Position numbers and translations under genes: made by a program | Notes under the pieces: model-generated | Told to the model about the DNA's origin: nothing | The model's input: the letters and a program-made list of their open reading frames with translations, nothing else | Databases searched by the model: none | Assembly (NCBI GenBank): GCA_021732365.1 | Contig: JAKFVD010000020.1 | Location: forward strand, 83,815-147,814 | DNA length: 64,000 bases | DNA from: Methylotenera sp. | GTDB taxonomy: Bacteria > Pseudomonadota > Gammaproteobacteria > Burkholderiales > Methylophilaceae | Reading direction: 5' to 3' | Part shown: in pieces, positions 26,350-34,233 of the stretch | Numbering within the stretch: the first letter of the stretch is position 1 | Layout: each line of letters starts with the position of its first letter

Positions 26350-27513
26350 TTAGAACTGGAATTGCAATGCCACATTAATCGCATCGGTGCTACTTAGGCC
26401 TGTTACTTTTGTGTCGCTATACGCTGCAGTAATCAGCGCATTGTACGGTTCCATCACGTAGTTAAAGCCCACTTCAAAACGTCTAGTATCAATATCGCCT
26501 GCGGTATTCACGCTTGCGCCGCTTGTTCCGCCATCTGCATCAAACTTTTGGTAGCGCACAAATGGCATAAATTGACCCCAGCCCACTTTTTCGTTAAATA
26601 AGTACGCAACGCCTGCAGAATATGCCGTGCCTTGTTCTGCTAACAGTACATCGTCTGTGTCGTAATCGTAGTAAGCCGCTTCAGCAGAAAAAGTACCTGG
26701 TCCTACGCCCTTTTTCTCTAGTAAGAAATCTACGCTGTATGAGGTGTAATCACCCACTGCTAAAGTGGTGCCAACAACGCCATCTTTTTTGCTGCGACCT
26801 GCCACGCCAATTGCTAAAATATCTTTTGCGCCAAAATAGTTACCTGTGCCGTAATAGCCTGGCTCAGCATCCCAAAAATCGTATTGCAAACGGCCTGCAT
26901 ACATCAGGTTATCTTCATCGCCAGCAGTTTCTGATAAGGCGCCTACGCCGCTGAATCTAAAAATGTTATCGCCTTCAAACGCACCAAATGAGTAAGCGAA
27001 TTTGCTTTCAAGCGCGCTACCAACCAATGCTATACCATCGTCACGGCCAATAATACCGCCATTAAAACCGTAGCGTGATGCAATGCTAGACCAGTAACCA
27101 CCGCCCTGAGAATAATAAGGGCCAGCCATATTGGCGCGATCACTTGGAGATAAAAAGCGACCTGCCCAAATGGCAATTTCTGGCGTTAACTGAAACTGCA
27201 CGTTGGCATCAATCACCTCAATCGCGCCGCCTGTACCTGATCTTTCTGTATTAAACATGCCTTTAATATACTTGTTTAATGAACCAGAAAAATACAAACG
27301 CGCACTATTCAAGTTAAAATCGTTTGAACGATCATCACCATTTGCAGCGCCATCTTCTACACTACTGTAGCCAGCAATTGCGCCAAATCCAACGCTGAGA
27401 TATTTATCTTCGCCAAACGTAATGGTGCCAGCCGCCTGCGATTGCGTGGCTGAAATACTCAATGCCGCTAATACCGCAGTTGCGAGTACACTATTTTTCA
27501 AAATTAAATTCAT
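26350..27513 (-). CDS. fmdC: Amide/urea outer-membrane porin (FmdC-like)
   Basis: About 387 residues. A signal peptide (MNLILKNSVLATAVLAALSI ... QAA) precedes a 16-strand-type beta barrel that ends in the typical aromatic residue (NVALQFQF). The frame begins at 27519, but ATG 27513 is better spaced from AGGGG. Methylophilus methylotrophus FmdC is a porin for short amides and urea encoded with formamidase and its transporter. The gene here is in the same neighbourhood and shares the fmdA operator, so the same role is likely. The name is by analogy. Confidence 0.8.
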   Translation of the reverse strand: MNLILKNSVLATAVLAALSISATQSQAAGTITFGEDKYLSVGFGAIAGYSSVEDGAANGDDRSNDFNLNSARLYFSGSLNKYIKGMFNTERSGTGGAIEVIDANVQFQLTPEIAIWAGRFLSPSDRANMAGPYYSQGGGYWSSIASRYGFNGGIIGRDDGIALVGSALESKFAYSFGAFEGDNIFRFSGVGALSETAGDEDNLMYAGRLQYDFWDAEPGYYGTGNYFGAKDILAIGVAGRSKKDGVVGTTLAVGDYTSYSVDFLLEKKGVGPGTFSAEAAYYDYDTDDVLLAEQGTAYSAGVAYLFNEKVGWGQFMPFVRYQKFDADGGTSGASVNTAGDIDTRRFEVGFNYVMEPYNALITAAYSDTKVTGLSSTDAINVALQFQF

Positions 27514-27595
27514 TTGCATGCCCCTATAAAGTCGTAAACTGTTGTGAATATTTGGCTAGCGCATCTGAACTTGCTGATGCATTTGTCATGTGGCT

Positions 27596-27640
27596 AGATT
27601 AGCGATAGGCTGTAGCGAATTAAATACGTCATATTGCGTA
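27596..27640 (-). promoter_or_regulatory. Operator and promoter of the amide porin
   Basis: TACGTCATATTGCGTA (27625-27640) lies 23 bp upstream of TAATCT (27601 down to 27596) on the minus strand. The distance from operator to -10 is identical to that at fmdA, the kinase and the TonB receptor. Confidence 0.7.
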
Positions 27641-27719
27641 GTTGGCGCTGCATGCGTGCGCTGAGTATTGTGATACCTTTATATTCATGTTTATAGGGCT
27701 TGGTTAAGGGTTTTAAAAT

Positions 27720-28280
27720 ATGAAAAATTATGCATGGTTGATAGCAATTGCAATCACCGTTTGTGCTTGTGGTGAGTTTTCTTATAAACGTGGTGCAAGC
27801 GTTGCCCAGCTTGAAAATGCAAGGCAAACTTGCCAATCTAAAACGACTGATACAGATGTTGAAAAGTGCATGGAGGACAACGGTTGGATTATTCAAAAAT
27901 TAGATTCGTTTGAAATACTGACCGATTCAAGCACTAAAACTGATGAAACTGCCGCTGACGAAAAGGAATTATTGGATAGTGATAAAAGTGCGGTATATGA
28001 TGAAAAAACAACAACTCAAGAAAAACCAAAAACCACTGAAAATGTTAAATCCATTAAACCAGCCAAAAAGTCAGTCGTCTCTAACCCGCTAGACACCTTT
28101 GTAGTACCATCATGGTGGAAAACAGGTGTCAAGCCCGACGCCTTTAAAACCGATGGTAATGCGTGCGTAGAAAAATTGGGCGAAGCACACAAACCTGACG
28201 GCAAAACACAAACCGTGACATTTGCGTTTATAGGCTGCATGGGTGAAAAAGGCTGGAAAGCGTTTAAAAAACCTCAGTAA
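27720..28280 (+). CDS. Small Lys/Thr-rich lipoprotein
   Basis: 186 residues. MKNYAWLIAIAITVCACGEF is a lipoprotein-type signal with a Cys at residue 15 or 17. A charged, Thr/Lys/Asp-rich linker (~70-125) joins two short domains that each end in a repeated motif: CMEDNGWIIQKLD and CMGEKGWKAFKKP. The repeated C-M-x(2-3)-G-W block suggests a duplicated fold with a Cys-Cys bridge. No function is known to me. Before the transposon arrived it would have been the convergent neighbour of gyrB. Confidence 0.7.
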   Translation: MKNYAWLIAIAITVCACGEFSYKRGASVAQLENARQTCQSKTTDTDVEKCMEDNGWIIQKLDSFEILTDSSTKTDETAADEKELLDSDKSAVYDEKTTTQEKPKTTENVKSIKPAKKSVVSNPLDTFVVPSWWKTGVKPDAFKTDGNACVEKLGEAHKPDGKTQTVTFAFIGCMGEKGWKAFKKPQ

Positions 28281-28295
28281 TGATTACTTAACCCA

Positions 28296-28323
28296 AAAAA
28301 AGCCCAGAATTTCTGGGCTTTTT
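28296..28323. terminator. Terminator, ancestrally shared with gyrB
   Basis: AAAAAGCCCAGAA / TTCTGGGCTTTTT with a 1-2 base loop, 15 bases after the lipoprotein stop. It is symmetric and would have lain about 20 bases beyond the gyrB stop if the transposon were removed, so it probably once ended gyrB too. Confidence 0.85.
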
Positions 28324-28342
28324 AAGTGATTACTTTATTAAC

Positions 28343-28347
28343 GGATG
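28343..28347. repeat. Target-site duplication, left copy (GGATG)
   Basis: The 5 bases abutting the left transposon end are identical to 63604-63608 at the right end, as expected for Tn7-type transposition. Confidence 0.9.
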
Positions 28348-28481
28348 TGTCGAATGTCATAATTAATGCAAAATGATACGTTGATTTATAAGGGTTTTTG
28401 CAATTAGTAAATTAACGGCTTTTCAAAAAATGTCATAGATACTGCAATAATTCCGTTTTTTTGTCACAGATAATGCAAAAA
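28348..28481 (+). repeat. Left transposon end with three TnsB-like sites
   Basis: Terminal TGTCGAAT then a site TGTCATAATTAATGCAAAAT (28355-28374), a second TGTCATAGATACTGCAAT (28431-28448) and a third TGTCACAGATAATGCAAAA (28462-28480). They point inward and are spread over 134 bp, like the three separated sites of the Tn7 left end. Confidence 0.85.
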
Positions 28482-28515
28482 TTCAAAATCCCGTTAACAA
28501 CAGTCCAGACTTTAA

Positions 28516-29622
28516 TTAATCATCTGTCGCATCTGGTGTAGATGGACTTTTTGGCTGTATACCTTCTCGAATTCGATTTAAGTATTTTTCTGTGAAATCA
28601 ATCTGCAATTCTATAAATAACGGAAGGTGGTCCGACATCTGCCAAGTTCGCCACTTTTTGGTGTAGTATTTTTTTCTCTTATCTTCAGCTTCTGGCCAGT
28701 TTCCATTAGATTTTCCCAAAGGATAATAAGTCTCGGCCTCACCCTCGGTAAATACTGCGTTGTAATAATTAAGTACGCCAGCGTTATTTTTACTCGGCCC
28801 AAGTTTTAGCTCATCTTTACGAGGTAAGAATGCAATTTGATCATAGTGTTTATCTCCACCCATATTACTAACCCATCTCAGAGCATTATTGTCTTGCGTC
28901 AAATCAGCAGGCAATACGAATTTATATTTCTTTAATGCCTTCATAGTCTCATCTTCAGGGCTTACCACATTCATGTCACCGAGCAGAATATAGTTCTGCT
29001 GATCCTTATCCGCGCGCTTTTTCAAAAACTTAGCGATTGCGTCAATTTCAGTTACTCGCCTTTGATAACCCTCACCACTATCATCACCATAGTAAAGATG
29101 AACTGTACATAAGTTAAATTTGAACCAACCAGATTGAAACCGAACTAAAAATGGGCTCCTAGCTAGCTGATATTTATCATCTATTAGTCCGTTGTTTGGA
29201 AGCACCACTTCACCTGCGATATACTTGAATTGTACTTTGTTTGAATCATAAACAAAGACCATTCTCTCGCCGTTACCTGATGTTCCTTCTGTTAAGTCTG
29301 TAGCAATGTATTTCCAAGTGGGTCCAAGCAAATCCATTACTTTTTCGAAAGGTCGCATGTCCTCGTTTACTTCTTGGATAGCTACTAGGTCAAACGCTGA
29401 AATGACTTCAGCAATATAATGAAACGACTCAGCAAGTCGAGGCCCTTCCTTGAATTTATTTGAATCAAAATCTCGGATGTTCCAAGTAGCTAGAAGCAAA
29501 GTCTCAGAGGCTGTGCGCGTTGGTACTGATTTTGCAATGTGCTTACGTAAAGCGGTAATATGGTCAACAGTTCGCTCTCGGTCGCTATTTCCCCAAAACT
29601 TCAATGGCCAATACATAGGCAT
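28516..29622 (-). CDS. Endonuclease/exonuclease/phosphatase-fold protein
   Basis: 368 residues. EEP (DNase I-like) motifs are in order: metal-binding Asn in ATWNIRDFDS (~46), Glu in VAIQEVNED (~82), His in TVHLYYGDD (~175), Asp/Asn in LLGDMNVVSPED (~217), and the catalytic Asp-His in MSDHLPLFIE (~333). All key residues are intact. Substrate (DNA, RNA or a phospho-lipid/inositide) cannot be told. It is the last cargo gene before the left transposon end, with ribosome site AGGGGAA. A role as a nuclease in a defence cassette is inference. Confidence 0.85.
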   Translation of the reverse strand: MPMYWPLKFWGNSDRERTVDHITALRKHIAKSVPTRTASETLLLATWNIRDFDSNKFKEGPRLAESFHYIAEVISAFDLVAIQEVNEDMRPFEKVMDLLGPTWKYIATDLTEGTSGNGERMVFVYDSNKVQFKYIAGEVVLPNNGLIDDKYQLARSPFLVRFQSGWFKFNLCTVHLYYGDDSGEGYQRRVTEIDAIAKFLKKRADKDQQNYILLGDMNVVSPEDETMKALKKYKFVLPADLTQDNNALRWVSNMGGDKHYDQIAFLPRKDELKLGPSKNNAGVLNYYNAVFTEGEAETYYPLGKSNGNWPEAEDKRKKYYTKKWRTWQMSDHLPLFIELQIDFTEKYLNRIREGIQPKSPSTPDATDD

Positions 29623-29844
29623 AATATTCCCCTAAGTTAGATTAATTACTTCGGTACTGATATCACTTTGATTAATATTTAACACCTAGCGCTTTAAGTA
29701 AGCAATAGACCTTAATTCTTTTACTTACTCTATCCGCCTTAGATTTATTGTAATGGCTGAGCAAAGCTGATGATTTGAGACTAAAACAGTAAAGTTTTCT
29801 GTGGGTAAATGAGGTCTGTAAGCATAATAGGCTCGATCTTTTTC

Positions 29845-30672
29845 TTATAAATTGAGCTTTATCCAATTTACCACATCGTCCACGAGTTGGTCAGCGCTTG
29901 TACTGGAATGAGTCACATTTATGTATGGCTGTATTCTATAGAGCCCTGTCATAGCTATAGCGCCACTAGATAGACCGCTACGACGAGCCAATACGCAAAG
30001 CGACTGGATGTTGGAATCCAGGTAAGTTTTAGGTGCCACAGGCTCTGCAAAAGCTCCCGCTGGTGAGTCGAAGATAAAACCGTTGTTTGGCAAGTTAAGA
30101 TAGCTTAGATGCGCATCCAAAATCGTGAGGTCATACATCCGGGCTACGACCGAACGCATCTCATCTGGGCTACCTACTGAACCTACATCTTTGCATTCAA
30201 TCGCTATCTGTGCCCTGCCAAATGGGAAACCCACTGAAGTTCCAGCCCTTACACTCTTGACCAACTCATGTGGTACGATCGATATATCAAGCTCGTGAAG
30301 AGCACCACTTCGACCACGAAATTGCACTCCGTTTAATATCTCATAAGCCTTTCCATTTCTACTGATCTTTATGGATGATGGCCCGTCAGAAAGAGATGTC
30401 GGCACAATCCCCGTTGGTGCACCACCTCTTTGTATGAACGGTAAATTCTTTTGAGGGATGCCAAGTAGCGCGGGTGTCAAAATTTTATTGCCATTAGACG
30501 CGAGTGGCTCCACTGTCCAGCCGTCATCCTTAAGTGCTTTTGCCACACGCATCATTACGTAGAGTTCGAAGATACGGCCAGCACCCTTTGCATGTTTAAG
30601 TACTGGCGCTGCTTGAAGGATGTTCTTAAGGTCACGTTTAATTCGCTTAAGGGCCCGCATTTCATTGATCAT
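29845..30672 (-). CDS. PD-(D/E)XK nuclease-like protein
   Basis: 275 residues. A restriction-nuclease-like core is visible: Glu36 in RIFELYVMMRVAKAL, Asp129 in ALHELDISIVP, and E-x-K at 159-161 in AIECKDVG. The length and layout resemble stand-alone conflict-system nucleases. No separate DNA-recognition domain was recognised. It overlaps the upstream 145-residue gene by 4 bases (ATGA), so the two are coupled. Cargo of the transposon; defence role inferred. Confidence 0.7.
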   Translation of the reverse strand: MINEMRALKRIKRDLKNILQAAPVLKHAKGAGRIFELYVMMRVAKALKDDGWTVEPLASNGNKILTPALLGIPQKNLPFIQRGGAPTGIVPTSLSDGPSSIKISRNGKAYEILNGVQFRGRSGALHELDISIVPHELVKSVRAGTSVGFPFGRAQIAIECKDVGSVGSPDEMRSVVARMYDLTILDAHLSYLNLPNNGFIFDSPAGAFAEPVAPKTYLDSNIQSLCVLARRSGLSSGAIAMTGLYRIQPYINVTHSSTSADQLVDDVVNWIKLNL

Positions 30673-31106
30673 AAATCTATCTCTATCATTTCTCTGATCG
30701 TACTGCTAATCGCGCCCATTTGATGTACTGTTTCTATTAGGTCTGCTTGGCCGCTAGCTTCGGGGCCAAGTTGTAAATTGCTTATACCAAGTTCCATTGC
30801 CAAAGTTACGGAAGATTCCAGATATGTCGTTAAGTTTTCAATTCTTTCGACAAGGTATTGAATACATTCCTCAAAGCTCTTATGTTCAGTTACAAGCTCA
30901 CTCCTAATTACCGGCTGTGTATCGAGCTGCGGGGCGACTCGTACATCCTGTCTGATCAAACTCCGCATAGCTTCGACTTGATCCTCTGGCACTTCGCAAT
31001 AACGAGGAGCAACAGCAAATGATCTTACTTCGTCGCTTAGCCACTCAAGGCCAGTTTCGTCAAGCAGACGATAAAGTAATCTGAATCGGTGGTTATATCT
31101 GACCAT
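30669..31106 (-). CDS. Hypothetical partner of the PD-(D/E)XK protein
   Basis: 145 residues, no recognised domain. The N-terminal part (RFRLLYRLLDETGLEWLSDE) is basic/aromatic. The C-terminal half (from about residue 75) is a continuous amphipathic helical stretch (SFEECIQYLVERIENLTTYL) that could form a coiled coil. It is coupled to the nuclease gene by a 4-base overlap, so a regulatory or targeting subunit, or an antitoxin, is possible. Nothing stronger can be said. Confidence 0.6.
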   Translation of the reverse strand: MVRYNHRFRLLYRLLDETGLEWLSDEVRSFAVAPRYCEVPEDQVEAMRSLIRQDVRVAPQLDTQPVIRSELVTEHKSFEECIQYLVERIENLTTYLESSVTLAMELGISNLQLGPEASGQADLIETVHQMGAISSTIREMIEIDL

Positions 31107-31173
31107 TAAGCAACCCTCTATGCTATTAGTTATGCCAAGTATTATTGCAGCCCTGTGGACTTAACCCATTTAT

Positions 31174-32688
31174 CTAGTGGAGATTTACAGCTGGTTTAAC
31201 TTTGCTTATATCTGTGCTGATATTAGGATTTGCAGGATTTAATGCAGAATTTTTTTCAGAGTAATGCTTAGCCATAGTTTCAGCATTCCAACTTACTCCA
31301 GCAAGGCCTAAATATATAACGACGCTCACTAAAGCAAAAAAATAATACATATTTTTGCGTTTAGTCAGTGGGATAGTGAAGTTTTCATCTACGACCTCTT
31401 TTGTTAGATAGTCATGAGTCAATTGAAGCCATCGCTCACACTCATTTTTAGCTAAAATCACATCTCTTGTGTGGCTTATAATTTGTAACGTTATTGAAAC
31501 AAGAAAATATACAGCTAAGATTTTAAAAAATATAAAAAGATGAGCACTATTTGATAAGGTTGTTACTTCGCTAGTATTTAGTTTCGTTATTAAGCTTACA
31601 CCTACTAAAAATAAAACAGCAAGCACATCTCGTAATAACGTACTTACCAAATCTCTAACTTTATTAGCATATAAATCAGCCTGCGTGCGAACATCCTTCA
31701 TTACATCTTTTAGCTCTTTTAGATAAGCATCCTTACGATCTAGAATAACAAATCCATATCTTTCTTTTGCTTGATTGAGTGCGTTATTGATATGCTCACT
31801 TACCCCACCGATAAAAGACTCAGTATTAGTAATGTCTAAGCACAACCGATCACTTAAAAGTCTCTGTCTAGTTTCTACTCTTTCTTGGAACATCCAGCTG
31901 ATAGCCGTCGCAGTATCTTCAACAGTTTTTGTACTAATATCGAACGTCCAATTTGGGATTAAATTTGAATCTAAATTCTTAGTGCCGCGCAACATGACCC
32001 TTATTTCATCATTCTGCACATATATTTCTTGAGCAAAACACAGCGTCATGACTGCCATAAAAAGTCGTTTGAAAGGTACCGCTTCCAGTTGTTCTCTGTT
32101 GCCCCATGAAAGTGCAATACTGTTAGGGTTTAGATGAACATGGTTACTAGATGTAACCCGAACAACAGATCTAACCTGCTTTTCATCTGGTAAAATTATC
32201 ACAGACTCAGGCACTACGAAATCTTCGATATCTACAGGTATGAGCCTAAGCGATGGTCCACCAAAAGCTTCAGCTAAACCTTTAATAAAAATCGTCAATG
32301 GTTTGTTAAAGTCGCACCCTAAAGTGCGAGTTGGTTTTAGTTGGTTTGCCCATGCTATGAAGGCACTACTAGTGATAAACACTTTGTGACTCTCATCAAT
32401 CAACAAACGAGCTTTGTGAAGGCTTAATACCCATTCTCTAGCAGATCCTTGCAACGATGTTTTTGATAAGCTCTTTAATGAATCAATATCTTCTGGTTGT
32501 TCATCGATCATTAGACTTGGATGCTCTATTCCTTCATCCGTAAATGCCTGTAATGTTGCTATCAAATTATTAAGAACCGCTGAGGTTAGAGTTCCAGTGA
32601 TTCTCAAAAGATCAATAGTCTCATCCCATTGTTGAGCTTGATTGCTCAATAATGACAGTTGATTGATACTTTTTAATTTGAAATACAT
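31174..32688 (-). CDS. Membrane protein partnered with an NdpA-like protein
   Basis: 504 residues, family not recognised. The first ~320 residues are soluble. A long helix (~305-345) leads into three hydrophobic segments: about 350-366 (DVLAVLFLVGVSLI), 385-405 (LFIFFKILAVYFLVSITLQI) and 450-470 (YYFFALVSVVIYLGLAGV). It begins 2 bases after the stop of the NdpA-like gene, so the pair is coupled. The design, a large cytoplasmic domain with C-terminal membrane helices, resembles membrane-acting effectors of abortive-infection systems; this is inference. Confidence 0.65.
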   Translation of the reverse strand: MYFKLKSINQLSLLSNQAQQWDETIDLLRITGTLTSAVLNNLIATLQAFTDEGIEHPSLMIDEQPEDIDSLKSLSKTSLQGSAREWVLSLHKARLLIDESHKVFITSSAFIAWANQLKPTRTLGCDFNKPLTIFIKGLAEAFGGPSLRLIPVDIEDFVVPESVIILPDEKQVRSVVRVTSSNHVHLNPNSIALSWGNREQLEAVPFKRLFMAVMTLCFAQEIYVQNDEIRVMLRGTKNLDSNLIPNWTFDISTKTVEDTATAISWMFQERVETRQRLLSDRLCLDITNTESFIGGVSEHINNALNQAKERYGFVILDRKDAYLKELKDVMKDVRTQADLYANKVRDLVSTLLRDVLAVLFLVGVSLITKLNTSEVTTLSNSAHLFIFFKILAVYFLVSITLQIISHTRDVILAKNECERWLQLTHDYLTKEVVDENFTIPLTKRKNMYYFFALVSVVIYLGLAGVSWNAETMAKHYSEKNSALNPANPNISTDISKVKPAVNLH

Positions 32689-32690
32689 AT

Positions 32691-33797
32691 TTAAACAGTT
32701 TTATATCCGCGTGTTTTGATCACAATTTCTTGGCCAGGAACGCCATCAGTTCGTGATTTTGTTTCAATCCCAAGGTCCCGAGCTTCCCCGTAAAACTCTA
32801 GCGTAACTCCCTCATCTGTTTTCCAAAGCTGTTTTTTTAATTTTTTTGGAAGTGAGTTAGGGCGTGTTGCAAATTTTTGGTTCGTTATGCCAGCTTCATC
32901 TAATTGGTTTCGCAGTGACTGCTCCATTCGAAGCTTTCTATCTCCATCGTCTTCATCTCTAATGACCGCATTCAAGTAGTCATTAATATCAAAAACGGTG
33001 TTGCTTTCCATATAAGCAACTGCACGAGAGCGATAATTACCTTTCTCCTCTCCATTGGGTAGATCAGTCGGGGCTTGTACTATTGCCCATTGATGCACAG
33101 CTTGAACTGCTCTTTTTGTTAGTACGCTTGCAACTTCTCTGAGAGTAACACCTAAAAAGGCTCTAAAATAATCGGTGATTTCACCATTAACATTTAACCT
33201 GCGCTCATCTGCGAGCACATCCCAATCATACTTTTCATTGTCTAAATTAATTAATGCACTTTTTTGAATGGCACTTTTATCTTCAACTAGAGTATCTGCA
33301 ACTTTTTGCATGACGGCATGATTACCTTCCCCGTTTTCGTTAGCTTTGACTATAATTTGAAAGACATTTCTATGGTCAAATTTAGCTAAGAATACTAAAT
33401 TGATGCTTTCTTTTTCTGTGTACATTGATTCAACAATAGCCACTACAAAAACACCGCTAGCCATATTTTTTTTGTGAAAATTGGCAAAAGCCTGTGTTAA
33501 AACTAGTGAGTTAGTGCGAAACTGTGTCTCGTCAGAGAGAAGTTGTTTGCATGGCGTTTTTGTATGTTCAGCGTGCTCTAGAAAATTGTATTGAATACCG
33601 CTCGCTACGCTCTTAATTCGCTCTAAAAAGAATTTGCTTTGATCTTCGTCAAGAGTCAATTCATCTAGTGGTTTAACTCTTTGGGTTTCTTCCGCTTCAA
33701 CATTAATTACGTGAAAAATTAATCTTTTAATTTTGAGAGATTGTATTTGAGCATCATTTAATGATTTTTCTTTAGCTATTGCCACATTCCACCCCAT
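32691..33797 (-). CDS. NdpA/YejK-type 37-kDa nucleoid-associated protein
   Basis: About 368 residues from ATG 33797; the frame opens at a TTG at 33809, and a GTG at 33785 behind GGGG is also possible. The pattern matches the 37-kDa nucleoid-associated family: KSLNDAQIQSLKIKRLIFHV near the N-terminus, VVAIVESMYTEKESINLVFLAKFD, and the central GEITDYFRAFLGVTLREVAS. Chromosomal YejK/NdpA binds nucleoid DNA; copies in mobile elements, as here, sit beside other genes of conflict systems. It is coupled to the following membrane-protein gene. Confidence 0.7.
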   Translation of the reverse strand: MGWNVAIAKEKSLNDAQIQSLKIKRLIFHVINVEAEETQRVKPLDELTLDEDQSKFFLERIKSVASGIQYNFLEHAEHTKTPCKQLLSDETQFRTNSLVLTQAFANFHKKNMASGVFVVAIVESMYTEKESINLVFLAKFDHRNVFQIIVKANENGEGNHAVMQKVADTLVEDKSAIQKSALINLDNEKYDWDVLADERRLNVNGEITDYFRAFLGVTLREVASVLTKRAVQAVHQWAIVQAPTDLPNGEEKGNYRSRAVAYMESNTVFDINDYLNAVIRDEDDGDRKLRMEQSLRNQLDEAGITNQKFATRPNSLPKKLKKQLWKTDEGVTLEFYGEARDLGIETKSRTDGVPGQEIVIKTRGYKTV

Positions 33798-34233
33798 CTT
33801 TAGGTACAAAATTTATCAAGTAACAGAAATACGTAATAGCACCTACTGCTCTTAAAAAGTCTTAATCCAACCTACCAAAACCCCAGAATCTATTGGTAGA
33901 CCATCAGCCAGTAAAACATCTAAATTTTACCCAGTTCTTTAATATTTTCTTCCGTTAACAATACTTATCCATGTTATTCGGTATAGCACAGCCGAATGCA
34001 CTTTGTAACCTTCCGCCTTAGTTTTAGCTCTTGTATCGTCATTTTAATGTACAACCGAAATGTCCTTAAAGGAGAGTTTGATTCAATTGTTATTATTTAA
34101 GAAGAAATACTTTTTTACAAAACCCTCATTAAAACTCAATTATATTATTAATAATTCTCGGACTTGTGGAATGCTCTACCCGATATTAGTCTTCGACTTT
34201 ACAGACCGAATCCCTAGCTTGATTTATTAGTAG
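33798..34233. other. 436-bp non-coding stretch between the RTX secretion operon and the ndpA-like pair
   Basis: AT-rich, with no ORF that I can support. A perfect 6-bp hairpin ATTCGG / CCGAAT (33976-33997) lies downstream of the tolC-like gene but lacks a T-run. It should contain the end of the secretion-operon transcript and the promoter of the ndpA-like gene. Confidence 0.5.

Noticed and set aside
27594..27896. Minus-strand ORF of 100 residues overlapping the porin promoter
   Set aside because: It covers the operator and the start of the plus-strand lipoprotein gene and shows no recognisable protein features.
29672..29866. 64-residue minus-strand ORF between the EEP and PD-(D/E)XK genes
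   Set aside because: Overlaps the 3' end of the nuclease gene, has no domain and an irregular Ser/Lys/Leu composition; no good ribosome site.
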